Below, piece by piece: positions 14,469-23,738 of a DNA stretch of 64,000 bases. The translations under genes were made by a program, and so were the position numbers. This DNA is from a virus. The stretch is taken from positions 1 through 64,000 of the IMG/VR virus record IMGVR_UViG_3300044825_001064. One strand, 5' to 3'. The first letter of the stretch is position 1. Each line of letters begins with the position of its first letter. Under the pieces are notes generated by a model. The model was not told the origin of the DNA and ran no database searches. It saw only the letters and a list, made by a program, of their open reading frames with translations.

Positions 14469-14987
14469 ATGACACAAGCAGCTAAAGTAAAAGTTGTAAC
14501 TGGTAAGGTTCGTTTCTCCTATGCCAACGTATTCACTCCCAAAGCCTCCGTTGAGGGCGGTGCACCTAAGTACTCCGTTTCTATCATCATTCCTAAATCG
14601 GATAAAGAAACTATCGCTAAATTGCAAAAAGCATTTGAGGACACCAAAGCCGGTGCGGCAGCCTATTTTGGCGGCACAGTACCAAAAGGTCTCAAAGGCG
14701 GTTTGCGTGATGGCGACGAAGAGAAAGACGATCCAGCATACGCTAACAGCTATTTTATCAACGCTAACTCGGCACAAAAGCCCGGCGTTGTAGATGCTGA
14801 CCTCAATCCAATCTTGGATCAGTCAGAGTTTTATAGTGGCTGCTATGGCCGCGCTTCAATCACGTTCTACCCATACAATGCCCAAGGTTCTAAAGGTATT
14901 GCATGTGGCTTGAACAATGTTCAAAAGTTAGAAGACGGCGAGAAATTAGGCGGCGCAACATCCGCCGCAGCAGACTTCGCAGTTTAA
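14469..14987 (+). CDS. DUF2815 single-stranded DNA binding protein (172 aa)
   Basis: Matches the DUF2815 family, an OB-fold single-strand DNA binding protein of phage replication modules. Features are KVRFSYANVFTPKA at residues 12-25, KYSVSIIIPKSD, KGLKGGLRDGDEEKD and the aromatic GCYGRASITFYPYNAQG strand near 125-140. The length is typical. The tail is Ala-rich (SAAADFAV) rather than the acidic tip of host SSB. Its own promoter, a leader hairpin and a terminator downstream make it a single-gene unit, as expected for an abundant protein. Confidence 0.9.
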   Translation: MTQAAKVKVVTGKVRFSYANVFTPKASVEGGAPKYSVSIIIPKSDKETIAKLQKAFEDTKAGAAAYFGGTVPKGLKGGLRDGDEEKDDPAYANSYFINANSAQKPGVVDADLNPILDQSEFYSGCYGRASITFYPYNAQGSKGIACGLNNVQKLEDGEKLGGATSAAADFAV

Positions 14988-15001
14988 GTAGTCAGTAGCA
15001 C

Positions 15002-15036
15002 AGGGAGTGCCCGTAGAAACTGCGGCCTCCCTTTTT
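15002..15036 (+). terminator. Terminator after SSB gene
   Basis: AGGGAGTGCC pairs with GGCCTCCCT (one bulged T), followed by TTTTT. Separates the SSB unit from the ribonucleotide reductase gene. Confidence 0.78.
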
Positions 15037-15066
15037 CATCAACCCATATAACATAGAGAATAATAC

Positions 15067-16941
15067 ATGGATCAGTATCAAGAATACATCGCCGCCAGTC
15101 GCTACGCACGTTTTATCGATGATAAGCAACGTAGAGAGACATGGGCCGAAACAGTAAATCGTTACGTAGAATATATTTTTAGTCGTACCCCTGCAATACA
15201 AGAAAACACAGAATTAAAGAATGAAATTTTTGATGCAATCCATAACTTAGATTTGATGCCGTCCATGCGAGCCATGATGACGGCAGGAAAGAGTGCTGAT
15301 CGTGACAATACTTGCGTCTATAATTGCTCGTATCTCCCAGTGGATGACCCCAAGTCCTTTGACGAAGCCATGTTCATCCTGCTCTGCGGTACTGGCGTTG
15401 GATTCTCAGTTGAATCCAAGTACATTAACAACTTGCCCGAAGTGCCAGAAACTCTGTTTGATTCAGAGCATACGATTGTCGTCCACGATAGTAAGGAAGG
15501 ATGGGCAAAGTCATTACGTTTACTCATTGCACACCTCTACGCCGGAGAAATCCCAAAATGGGACGTCAGCAGCATTAGACCAGCGGGAGCGCGACTCAAA
15601 ACATTTGGTGGACGAGCTTCAGGGCCGGAACCATTAGTTGACTTGTTTAAGTTTGCGGTCAATACATTCAAGCATGCGGCTGGCCGTAAGTTGCATTCAT
15701 TAGAATGTCATGATCTAATGTGTAAGATTGGTGAGGTAGTTGTCGTGGGTGGCGTGCGCCGCTCGGCCATGATCTCGCTATCTGATCTTGATGATGAAAG
15801 GATTCGTCATGCCAAAGCTGGACCATGGTGGGAAACAGCTCCTCATAGAGCACTTGCAAACAATTCAGCCGTCTATAATGAAACTCCGACAGTGGGGAAG
15901 TTTATGGAGGAATGGCTTTCTTTATATAATTCTCACAGTGGCGAACGTGGTATATTTAACCGGGAAGCTGCAAAGAAAACTGTGGCAAAGTATGGTCACC
16001 GTGATCCAAACTTTGAGTTCGGCACAAACCCGTGCTCGGAAATTATTCTTCGGCCTTATCAGTTTTGTAACCTCACGGAAGCGGTAGTACGCCATGATGA
16101 CACTGAAGAAACGCTTCTTAGAAAAGTACGAATTGCTTCGATTCTTGGCACAATACAGGCCACCTTTACAAAGTTTCCGTATCTGCGCAAAGTGTGGCAG
16201 CGTAACACCGAGGAAGAAAGATTGTTGGGAGTGTCGCTTACAGGAATTTACGACAACCCATTGCTCACAACACAAGGAGATAAACTAAATGACTTACTAT
16301 CGCGACTTCGAGAGGAAGCTCGAAGAACCAATGAGGAATACGCAGCTTTGCTCGGAATACCTAAGAGTGCTGCGATCACTTGCGTTAAACCATCCGGAAC
16401 CGTCAGCCAGCTTGTTGATAGCGCATCTGGAATACACCCAAGACATAGTAAGTACTATATCCGCCGAGTTAGAGGCGATAAAAAAGACCCTCTTACACAG
16501 TTCTTAATCCAACAAGGAATCCCAAATGAGGCTTGCGTTTATAAACCGGATCAGACAGTTGTGTTTAGCTTTCCTCAAAAAGCACCCGCCGGAATCACCC
16601 GAGCAGATGTCAGTCCTATTGACCATCTTGAGTTATGGCTCACTTATCAAAGGCACTGGTGCGAGCACAAACCCTCTGTCACCATCTCAGTATCAGAAAA
16701 TGACTGGCCAAGGGTCGGCGCCTGGACGTGGGAACAATTCGGGGAAATTAGTGGTGTCAGCTACCTCCCTTATGATGGCGGAACATATCGCCAAGCCCCG
16801 TACGAAGAGTGCACCGAAGAAGAATACAACGAGCTCAAAGCCAAAGTCCCTACGATCAACTGGAACGAGTTCAAAGAAGTAACTGATAACGTCGAGGGTG
16901 CGCAGCAGTTAGCCTGTAGCGCAGGTTCTTGTGAGATCTGA
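15067..16941 (+). CDS. nrdJ: Class II (adenosylcobalamin-dependent) ribonucleotide reductase (624 aa)
   Basis: Makes deoxyribonucleotides for phage DNA synthesis. It is related to the monomeric triphosphate reductase of class II. NTCVYNCSY (81-89) supplies one redox cysteine. NPCSEI (about 321-326) is the radical-site motif, with catalytic Cys and Glu. GGVRRSAMISLSD lies near 230 and CVKPSGTVSQL near 439. The C-terminal CSAGSCEI holds the shuttle cysteine pair. No NrdB-like small subunit is encoded here, consistent with a cobalamin enzyme. The host must supply vitamin B12. No promoter motif lies in its short upstream gap; a partial read-through of the SSB terminator may feed it. Confidence 0.9.
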   Translation: MDQYQEYIAASRYARFIDDKQRRETWAETVNRYVEYIFSRTPAIQENTELKNEIFDAIHNLDLMPSMRAMMTAGKSADRDNTCVYNCSYLPVDDPKSFDEAMFILLCGTGVGFSVESKYINNLPEVPETLFDSEHTIVVHDSKEGWAKSLRLLIAHLYAGEIPKWDVSSIRPAGARLKTFGGRASGPEPLVDLFKFAVNTFKHAAGRKLHSLECHDLMCKIGEVVVVGGVRRSAMISLSDLDDERIRHAKAGPWWETAPHRALANNSAVYNETPTVGKFMEEWLSLYNSHSGERGIFNREAAKKTVAKYGHRDPNFEFGTNPCSEIILRPYQFCNLTEAVVRHDDTEETLLRKVRIASILGTIQATFTKFPYLRKVWQRNTEEERLLGVSLTGIYDNPLLTTQGDKLNDLLSRLREEARRTNEEYAALLGIPKSAAITCVKPSGTVSQLVDSASGIHPRHSKYYIRRVRGDKKDPLTQFLIQQGIPNEACVYKPDQTVVFSFPQKAPAGITRADVSPIDHLELWLTYQRHWCEHKPSVTISVSENDWPRVGAWTWEQFGEISGVSYLPYDGGTYRQAPYEECTEEEYNELKAKVPTINWNEFKEVTDNVEGAQQLACSAGSCEI

Positions 16942-17160
16942 AGTTTGGAAGTGCCCGCCACTCAACCTCTTTAACTGGAGCATTGCGTGGCGGTGGAAAG
17001 AGTCAACTAGGCGCGGAGAGTATCAAGGACATGGGGATTTTCCTAGTTTCTAACCATGGTATCAACGAATAGGCAGGCGTAGCTTGTAACCTCTCCACAG
17101 TTTTTCTGGTAGGGTGATGTTTGGGGGCGCAGTACGGCCCCCTTTTTTAAAGGAAATAAA
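16942..17160 (+). other. Non-coding stretch with inverted repeats (possible structured RNA)
   Basis: Gene-free region of 219 bp after the reductase gene. It contains CCGCCAC / GTGGCGG arms (about 16954-17000), smaller repeats further on and a terminator at 17123-17148. No tRNA T-loop and no convincing cobalamin-riboswitch core were seen. It could be a small RNA ending at the terminator, or an untranslated mRNA end. Confidence 0.35.
17123..17148 (+). terminator. Terminator between reductase and polymerase units
   Basis: GGGGGC / GCCCCC stem with an 8-base loop and T6. It is followed 12 bp later by the ATG at 17161, with a ribosome site AAAGGAAATAAA that begins right after the T-run. Confidence 0.75.
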
Positions 17161-17373
17161 ATGAGCAATTTTATAGTTCTTGATTTACAGTCTGGCGCAA
17201 TGGATGGATTTTACAGCCATAAAGAAATGGCGGACAAAATGCTGCCATTTTTTAATGAACGACATCCTAATCATATGTGGGTTGTAGTAGAAGTTGTGAC
17301 GCCATTAAAAGGAATGCACATACCAGATAGTGCATGGCACACAGATAGATTAGGTTACGGAACACACGCATAA
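17161..17373 (+). CDS. Hypothetical protein (70 aa)
   Basis: Good ribosome site (AAAGGAAA) and a compact alpha/beta sequence: FIVLDLQSGAMDGFYSHKEM, then HMWVVVEVVTP. No signal peptide or cysteine. It lies 40 bp ahead of the polymerase gene and may be co-transcribed with it. Unknown function. Confidence 0.6.
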   Translation: MSNFIVLDLQSGAMDGFYSHKEMADKMLPFFNERHPNHMWVVVEVVTPLKGMHIPDSAWHTDRLGYGTHA

Positions 17374-17413
17374 GACAAAAACCGCAGATACGTCTGCTTG
17401 CCTAAGGAGCACT

Positions 17414-19339
17414 ATGATTTATTCGATTGACTTTGAGACCCGCAGTAAAGTAGATATAACAGAAGTGGGCCTTGACATTTACGCCAACGACCCAAGCACG
17501 GAGGTGCTGTGTATTGCGTATGGTATCTACCCACAATCTGTTGGTGTATTCTCACCACAAACTATTAATTCTTTTGCACCAAACGAGCTAATTGAACACG
17601 TCCGCAATGGCGGCAAGATAGCTGCTTGGAACGCCATGTTCGAGTACGCAATCTGGAACTGCGTCTGCGTGCCAAAGTACGGCTGGCCAGAGCTAAAGCT
17701 AGAGCAGTGCATTGACACCATGGCCGTAGCCGCGGCCAACAACGTGCCTCAGAGCCTTGATGATGCAGGTACATTTATGGATTCCCAGCATAAAAAAGAT
17801 AAAAGAGGCGATTATCTAGTAAAAAGAAGCGGCCTCTGCAAACCTAATATTAAAGGAATCTTTAATACCGATCCATCATTGTTAAATGAACTTTATCAGT
17901 ACTGTGCCCAGGACGTGCGTACAGAGATGGCCATTGCCGCCCTTCTAAGGCCCCTAGACGCCTCTGAGCAGGACATTTGGACCCTGACCCAGCGGATCAA
18001 CACAAGGGGCGTTCCAGTGGACCCTATGGAGCTCCAGAATGCCGTTATCGCTGTGAATAAGGCGCAGGCAGCTATTGACGAGGAATGTATTGCCCTGACG
18101 GGCCACAAGCCCAGTGAGCGGGAAAAGCTGCTTAATTGGCTCAATGAACAAGGCGCCGGCATGGACGATTTGACCGAAAAGACCGTCTCAAAAATGCTGC
18201 AGTGCAGCATTCACGCGCGTGTAAAAAAAGCGCTGCAGTTACGCCAAGAAGGCAGCCAAACTAGCGTGGCTAAGTACGCTAAGATGTTGGGGGTGCAACG
18301 AAATGGCAGGATCCGAAATACGCTTGTCTACCATGGGGCTAGTACTGGTCGCTGGGCTAGTCGTGGCGGACTTAATCTACAGAATATTGCCCGTCCCACA
18401 ATCAGTGACGAACAGATTGAGAGAGCGATTGTTCATGTCTTTGATGGTCAGACTGGTAGTATGGGAGAACTATCCTCTTTGGTTCGAAGTGCAATCAAGG
18501 CGCCAGATGGAAAGACCTTTGTGGATGTGGATTTCAGCTCGATTGAAAACCGAGTTGGGGTCTGGCTAGCAGGGCAAAAAGATAAGATTGAGATGTTTAG
18601 AAAGGGATTAGATGAATACAAAACGTTCGCCAGTACTTCGCTTTATCGGGTTCCATACGATAGCGTTACTAAGGACCAGCGCCAAGTTGCTAAGTCCGCT
18701 GTGTTGGGCGCAATGTTTGGCCAAGGTGCGAAAGGCCTTGTCAAATATGCCGAGGGGATGGGGGTCAAGTTAACTGAGCCGCAAGCCAAGAATGCGGTAG
18801 ATAATTACCGCATGTCGTATGCGCTAGTCAAGGAGTTGTGGGCCGCGTGTGAGAATGCGGCCACAGAAGCAATCAATACGCCCAACACGCCGTTTGCGGC
18901 TGGCAAGCATATTGTGATGAAGGTTGCGAAGGATGTTCTTTGGATGCGCCTACCGAGTGGCAGACTGATCTGTTGGCAGCGGCCAAAGCTCGAGTTGGTC
19001 ACCACTCCGTGGGGTGCGGAGAAGTTTGGCGTCACCGTCCACGGGCAAAATACCTACAGCCGGCAATGGACTCGGAACCAACTCATCGGTAGCAGTATCT
19101 TCCAAAGTGCTGTTCAAGCGACTGCTAGGGATTTCCTCGCCCACGCCATGATAGGCTTGGACGCGGCCGGTTATGAGATCATAAACTCCGTACACGATGA
19201 AGTACTCCTCTTAGTGGAAGAACAAAACGGGGAGTCCGCAATGAATGATGTGATCCGTATTATGACCACGCCACCACCATGGGCTCCCGATTTTCCTCTT
19301 GCAGCTGAGGGTTGGTACGGTAAACGCTACAGGAAATAA
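17414..19339 (+). CDS. Family A DNA polymerase (641 aa)
   Basis: Replicative polymerase. A 3'-5' proofreading domain opens the protein: DFET at 6-9 is exo motif I, and YCAQDVRTEM near 160 is the region of exo III. The polymerase domain has motif A DVDFSSIENRVG (about 371-382), motif B RQVAKSAVLGAMFGQG (about 421-436) and motif C VHDEV (593-597). The length fits phage PolA of the DUF2815/DUF2800/VRR-NUC replication module. The 5'-nuclease domain of bacterial Pol I is absent. Ribosome site TAAGGAGC. The stop meets the stop of the minus-strand virion cluster at 19339/19340, so the two halves of the genome converge here without a gap. Confidence 0.95.
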   Translation: MIYSIDFETRSKVDITEVGLDIYANDPSTEVLCIAYGIYPQSVGVFSPQTINSFAPNELIEHVRNGGKIAAWNAMFEYAIWNCVCVPKYGWPELKLEQCIDTMAVAAANNVPQSLDDAGTFMDSQHKKDKRGDYLVKRSGLCKPNIKGIFNTDPSLLNELYQYCAQDVRTEMAIAALLRPLDASEQDIWTLTQRINTRGVPVDPMELQNAVIAVNKAQAAIDEECIALTGHKPSEREKLLNWLNEQGAGMDDLTEKTVSKMLQCSIHARVKKALQLRQEGSQTSVAKYAKMLGVQRNGRIRNTLVYHGASTGRWASRGGLNLQNIARPTISDEQIERAIVHVFDGQTGSMGELSSLVRSAIKAPDGKTFVDVDFSSIENRVGVWLAGQKDKIEMFRKGLDEYKTFASTSLYRVPYDSVTKDQRQVAKSAVLGAMFGQGAKGLVKYAEGMGVKLTEPQAKNAVDNYRMSYALVKELWAACENAATEAINTPNTPFAAGKHIVMKVAKDVLWMRLPSGRLICWQRPKLELVTTPWGAEKFGVTVHGQNTYSRQWTRNQLIGSSIFQSAVQATARDFLAHAMIGLDAAGYEIINSVHDEVLLLVEEQNGESAMNDVIRIMTTPPPWAPDFPLAAEGWYGKRYRK

Positions 19340-20824
19340 TTACTTCTTAACAGGGCCGCCTTCGGCCATACGGGCAATTGGTACACCACGCCTTGGCACC
19401 ACTCTACGTTGTGGCATCATTTGATTGGCGTTAGGGAATGCGGTGTATGGACCCATGCGTTGACGTTGTGCCTCATACGCAGCGTTGTTTTGCATGTACG
19501 TTGGCATACCGCCACCTGTTGGGCGACGAGGCGTTACAGATTGTTGTACTTGAGGCACAAACTGTTTAAGTCGAGGCATTGGTTGATTGCCTACAGTAGG
19601 ATTCATATTGTTTTGAGTAAACAAATTATTATCTTGCTGAGGCATACCACCAAACATTTGAACCACACTTCCGCCAGTATTTGTTGCTAACTCTGGTCCT
19701 TGACCATATAGTCTGGGGGTAGGATTAAATGGTGCTGGAGGTGTTGTGCCTTGTGGCGTACCACCAAACATTTGAACTGCTGTGCCGGTTTCTTCTTGTA
19801 CACCAGGAACACTACGCTCATCAAATTGCGTTCCGACAAAAGGCGTTGGTTGTGTCGGAGCAATTGGAGTTGTGGTTTGCGGCATTGGTTGCGGAGCAGA
19901 TTGTTCCATATTTTGCACAGCGTTACTAATAGCGCCGATAGACGGAGCTATCGAACCCACCGTACCACCTAAGAAGAAATGTTGAACCGGACCGCCATCT
20001 GCCATCTCAGGTTTTTGCATCTCACGGTACTTATCTAATGCCGTAGTACCTAACCCACCAAGAAGCCCAAGACCTGTACCAACCACGCGAGTTGCGGGTG
20101 TGGGAATTAAAGTCATACCGGAACCTATGGCACCAAGACCACCTAATGCGGCACCCGCAATGTCTCCGCGTTTGAGCCGATTGTATGCATCAACACCTTG
20201 ATATGCTGCAGATCCACCAGCAACAGTACGACCCAAAGTTTCTACGCCAAGACGACCAATTTTACCCGGAAGACTTTGGGCTTGCGGGGTCATAACTTTA
20301 TTGGCCGCTAAAATCTTATCTTTTACTGGCGTGGCAGCTTTACGAATCTCTTCTTCAGATTTAAATAAATTCTCTAACTTCTGTAACTTCTCAGCTTTTT
20401 TGCGTGCTTCTTCAGCAGCCATCATTCTTTTATATGCGTCTTTATAATGCTCTGCTTCGGCCGCTGGACTATAATCGGCAACGTTAACCATTTGTTTAGT
20501 CCAATTCATAATAGGACTAGACGTCGTGGCACGATAAATGGACGGTTTTGCACCCTCTGGCATAGGGCCCGAAATAACATTTGCCGCGGTATTAATAGCC
20601 TTACTTGTTAATGGATTGACAACCTTACTTGCAGCACCAGCAGCAGCACCTGTGAGCATATCTGCTGCAGGATTTCTTTCAGGAGGTTGAGTTTCATACA
20701 TCCAACCCTCACCGCGTGTTTCTTCAACAGGTTTTTCAGAACTGATTACAATAGTTTGACCTTCTTTAACCCATCCCTCAGGCGGTTTCAGTGTGTCTTT
20801 ATCGTTCATTAGTTGGTCGTCCAT
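19340..20824 (-). CDS. Virion/ejection-type protein, Pro/Gln-rich C-terminus (494 aa)
   Basis: Last gene of the virion cluster. The middle part has a charged coiled coil (about 130-170) and a glycine-rich hydrophobic zone (GDIAGAALGGLGAIGSGMTL; about 220-260) that could enter membranes. The second half is low-complexity Pro/Gln/Thr with two QMFGG repeats. It ends RMAEGGPVKK and has EMADGGPVQHFF near 275, a motif shared with other proteins here. A start 15 bp later (20809) would use a TAATG stop-start junction with the previous gene. Probably an internal protein ejected with DNA, though no family was recognised. Confidence 0.6.
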   Translation of the reverse strand: MDDQLMNDKDTLKPPEGWVKEGQTIVISSEKPVEETRGEGWMYETQPPERNPAADMLTGAAAGAASKVVNPLTSKAINTAANVISGPMPEGAKPSIYRATTSSPIMNWTKQMVNVADYSPAAEAEHYKDAYKRMMAAEEARKKAEKLQKLENLFKSEEEIRKAATPVKDKILAANKVMTPQAQSLPGKIGRLGVETLGRTVAGGSAAYQGVDAYNRLKRGDIAGAALGGLGAIGSGMTLIPTPATRVVGTGLGLLGGLGTTALDKYREMQKPEMADGGPVQHFFLGGTVGSIAPSIGAISNAVQNMEQSAPQPMPQTTTPIAPTQPTPFVGTQFDERSVPGVQEETGTAVQMFGGTPQGTTPPAPFNPTPRLYGQGPELATNTGGSVVQMFGGMPQQDNNLFTQNNMNPTVGNQPMPRLKQFVPQVQQSVTPRRPTGGGMPTYMQNNAAYEAQRQRMGPYTAFPNANQMMPQRRVVPRRGVPIARMAEGGPVKK

Positions 20825-22587
20825 TTTTTATTTTTATCATACCAACCCCACTTTTTAAGAGTGGGGTTATACATAGCACCTTCAGGAACATTGTTTGGTC
20901 GCGGAGGTGTAGTTTGCGGTACATAGCGTGTACGGTTTATTTCAGATAAAGTTCTTCCAAATTCTTCGTACAATTTTTTACGCTCAGGATTTACAATATG
21001 CTTGTTGTAGTCAAACGTTTGGCCGTTATAAGTGCCATTAAACAATTCACGTTCTTTTTTATCTGTCTTAAGCGTTTCTTCATCATAACGCTGAATTTTA
21101 TACAAAGCATCCCAACCGTTGTCAGCGGTACCAGCAATTTGTTTAAATGCCACCCAATCTCTATCAGACGTGCTACCTTTAGTTTGTTGAACCACATCTA
21201 GAATACGCTGTCCAAGAATACGAGCAATTTCTTTAGATGCCTCAATGTCTTCCTCTTTTGCATCTGGTCTTGCTCGTTGTAAAATTTCAACAATATCTGG
21301 AAGAGCAAGTGTGCCGCCAGGTGCCTGAATTCCTTTTTGCAACGCAGTAGCAATTGCGTTACCCCAAGTAGGAGAATTTAACACACCTGCAACGTTTTTA
21401 TTACCACCAAATTGTTGAATAATTTGTTTCAAATAATCATTGTCACCCTGACGTTTTGCAAGCATTCTTTCATCTGTACGAGCAAGAAACTTATCAGCTT
21501 CTTGTTGAATAGAAGCAATACCCGATTTGCTCAACTCTTGTTTAGTTGCGTTGTACACGTCATAATCTTTTTGCCATTTTTCTTTAGCGGCATTAAACTC
21601 AGATTGACGGCCAATGTAATTAGATGCAATTGGCGGCTCAGGGGGGCCGACGGTAACTTGAGAAGGCTTAACAGTAGCTGGCGCTGCAGGTGCCTTTTCT
21701 GCAGGTGCAGCAGCTGGAGCGGGCTTCGTTGTAGCCGTTGTTGTAGGTGCGGTAGCCGGAGCCGGAGCTCCGGGTACAGGCGCAGGCATTGGTTTTGTTG
21801 CCTGTGTAGGCGCCGCAGCTGGCGGAGTAGCTTTTTGTGCATCGGATATAACTTTACCCAACGGCACTTTTTCACCATTTACAAGGGCTTGTAAATTAGG
21901 TTGTTTTTGTAAATATTTTTCAGCCATGTGCAAAGGCATTTGCCCTACACCAAAGACATCAACTATCGTAGCCATTGAAGGCGACATTTCTTTTTTAACA
22001 CTTTCGGTTGTGCGCGTTTCTAACCACTTATCGAGAACGGGTTTGTCATGTGCAAAATTGCCTTTTAATCGAGCTTTGACTGTATCCGGAACAGGAATTC
22101 CATCGTAGGTCATGACACCTTCTGCCGTTACGTCCGCGCCCGCTCCAGGTGTTGGGGCAGGAGCAGCGCCACCGGCAGCTGGCATTGCTGGCCCAGCGCC
22201 CGGTTTTAATCGACTGGCATACAGCGCAGCGTCTTTTTCAGCTTGGGATTGAGCAGCACGGTACGCAGCCATTTGGGTGCGATAGTCTAAAATTTGTCTG
22301 TCTTCAATGTCTTGTTGTTTTTGGTAGTCTAATGCTGCACCAGGACCATAGGTTGTTGCATATGCTTTATTAATGCCGCCCATTAAAAGGGCTAAGGGAC
22401 TTTGACGTTGGTCAATAAACTCTTGCATGCGAGCAAGAATTTCTTTAGTTTCATTAGAGTCAAGCGCAATTTTATCAGTAATACCGGTTGCTTTAGGCGC
22501 GTTTGCGTAATAGGTGCCGCCAGTAGGTTGAGTACTGGTTTCGCTTACTGTGTCAGTATTGACGGTATCTAAAGGGGACGATGCCAT
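20809..22587 (-). CDS. Large virion protein with Ala/Pro linker (592 aa)
   Basis: Residues 1-130 are helical and rich in Gln/Ala. Two flexible stretches of Ala, Pro and Thr follow (about 120-140 and 235-300), and the C-terminal half is charged and helical, ending KKWGWYDKNKKWTTN. Position next to other large internal proteins fits an ejection or internal core protein. No enzymatic motif was seen. It overlaps the next gene's start. Confidence 0.6.
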   Translation of the reverse strand: MASSPLDTVNTDTVSETSTQPTGGTYYANAPKATGITDKIALDSNETKEILARMQEFIDQRQSPLALLMGGINKAYATTYGPGAALDYQKQQDIEDRQILDYRTQMAAYRAAQSQAEKDAALYASRLKPGAGPAMPAAGGAAPAPTPGAGADVTAEGVMTYDGIPVPDTVKARLKGNFAHDKPVLDKWLETRTTESVKKEMSPSMATIVDVFGVGQMPLHMAEKYLQKQPNLQALVNGEKVPLGKVISDAQKATPPAAAPTQATKPMPAPVPGAPAPATAPTTTATTKPAPAAAPAEKAPAAPATVKPSQVTVGPPEPPIASNYIGRQSEFNAAKEKWQKDYDVYNATKQELSKSGIASIQQEADKFLARTDERMLAKRQGDNDYLKQIIQQFGGNKNVAGVLNSPTWGNAIATALQKGIQAPGGTLALPDIVEILQRARPDAKEEDIEASKEIARILGQRILDVVQQTKGSTSDRDWVAFKQIAGTADNGWDALYKIQRYDEETLKTDKKERELFNGTYNGQTFDYNKHIVNPERKKLYEEFGRTLSEINRTRYVPQTTPPRPNNVPEGAMYNPTLKKWGWYDKNKKWTTN

Positions 22588-22599
22588 TACTATTCCTTG

Positions 22600-23736
22600 T
22601 TAATATAAATCACTGTAACCGGCGTCAGAACCAGCGTCATAATAGTCACCACCACCGCCAGCACCAATATCGGCATCCCAATTAATATCGCCATAATCAC
22701 CGCCGCCAGTATCACCACCGCCACCACCGCCATTTTCTAAATCTTGGGCGGCCCATTGGTCTTGTAGTGTTTGAGCATCTGTTTGATTTAACACATTACC
22801 ACTACTGTCAACAACTGTAATATTTCCATCAGCGTCGGTAATTTGACGATATCCATCTGAAGTAATCATCATTGTACCACCGCCAGCCAATTGGTATGTT
22901 CCAGGATTAAGTGCTGCGGTTAATCCTGAACCACCATATCCGCCACTGCCCATAACTGCACTTAAACCAGGTAATTGTTTCAAAATACTTTGCCCCATTG
23001 CTGTTTTTCCAAATGCTTCTAAACCTCGCGCACCACCTAATACAGCGTTTCCAAGAGCGGCAATCTGACCTAATGGAGATAGTTGCTTTTGACTTGATAC
23101 AGTTGTAGGTGCGTTAATGGTGCTTAACAAGCTAGCTAAATTACCGATGTTGGTAAACGGAGCATTCTGTTGAGCTTGACCAACGTTCATTGCGGCGTTA
23201 ATGCCTTGCTGAGTTACGTTACCCAATTGAGCAGCGCCCTGTACACCGGTCTGCTGGTTTTGTAATGCGGCTTGCATTTGTTTTGTATTTAGCTCAGCCA
23301 TGGCATCGCCCATAGCTTTATTGTAAGCTGTCTGACCACGCAAACTACCAAAGTTGCCGGTTGCAATATTGGCACCTTGAACAGGGGCGGTGTAGTTAGG
23401 CATCATTTGTTGAAGCTGCTGATTTTGTGCAGCAAACAAACCGCCAAGAGGAGTAGTAACGTTTGGAGCTACCTCACCAGACTCACTTACAAGCCAAGGG
23501 TTAGCGGCACCAGATGCAATTTGTTGTAATGAACTCTGAGCTTGAGTGAAAGGATTAGCTTGACCAGGCTGTAATTGATTAATTGCGCCCTGCGCAACTG
23601 TCTGCCCCATTTGTGGTGCTTGATTGTATGCTTGAACACCTTGCCCAACAACTTGCTGCTGCGCCGCATCATACCATGATGGCAGCGTAGTTGTTGTTTG
23701 CATTGTATCCGATAATAGATTATTTAAGCCTGCCAT
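22600..23736 (-). CDS. Gln/Ala-rich virion protein with glycine-rich tail (378 aa)
   Basis: The N-terminal two thirds consist of Gln/Asn/Ala-rich helices (PSWYDAAQQQVVGQGVQAY; GNFGSLRGQTAYNKAM), a composition typical of podovirus internal or ejection proteins. The last 50 residues are Gly/Asp/Tyr-rich low complexity. It sits 2 bp after the 909-aa gene. No catalytic motif is seen. Function is inferred from position and composition only. Confidence 0.58.
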   Translation of the reverse strand: MAGLNNLLSDTMQTTTTLPSWYDAAQQQVVGQGVQAYNQAPQMGQTVAQGAINQLQPGQANPFTQAQSSLQQIASGAANPWLVSESGEVAPNVTTPLGGLFAAQNQQLQQMMPNYTAPVQGANIATGNFGSLRGQTAYNKAMGDAMAELNTKQMQAALQNQQTGVQGAAQLGNVTQQGINAAMNVGQAQQNAPFTNIGNLASLLSTINAPTTVSSQKQLSPLGQIAALGNAVLGGARGLEAFGKTAMGQSILKQLPGLSAVMGSGGYGGSGLTAALNPGTYQLAGGGTMMITSDGYRQITDADGNITVVDSSGNVLNQTDAQTLQDQWAAQDLENGGGGGGDTGGGDYGDINWDADIGAGGGGDYYDAGSDAGYSDLY

Positions 23737-23738
23737 GG

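Noticed and set aside
15001-15066. Cobalamin riboswitch before the B12-dependent reductase
   Set aside because: The gap is only about 80 bp and is taken up by a terminator. No B12-box sequence was found there. The longer gap after the gene also lacks the conserved core.
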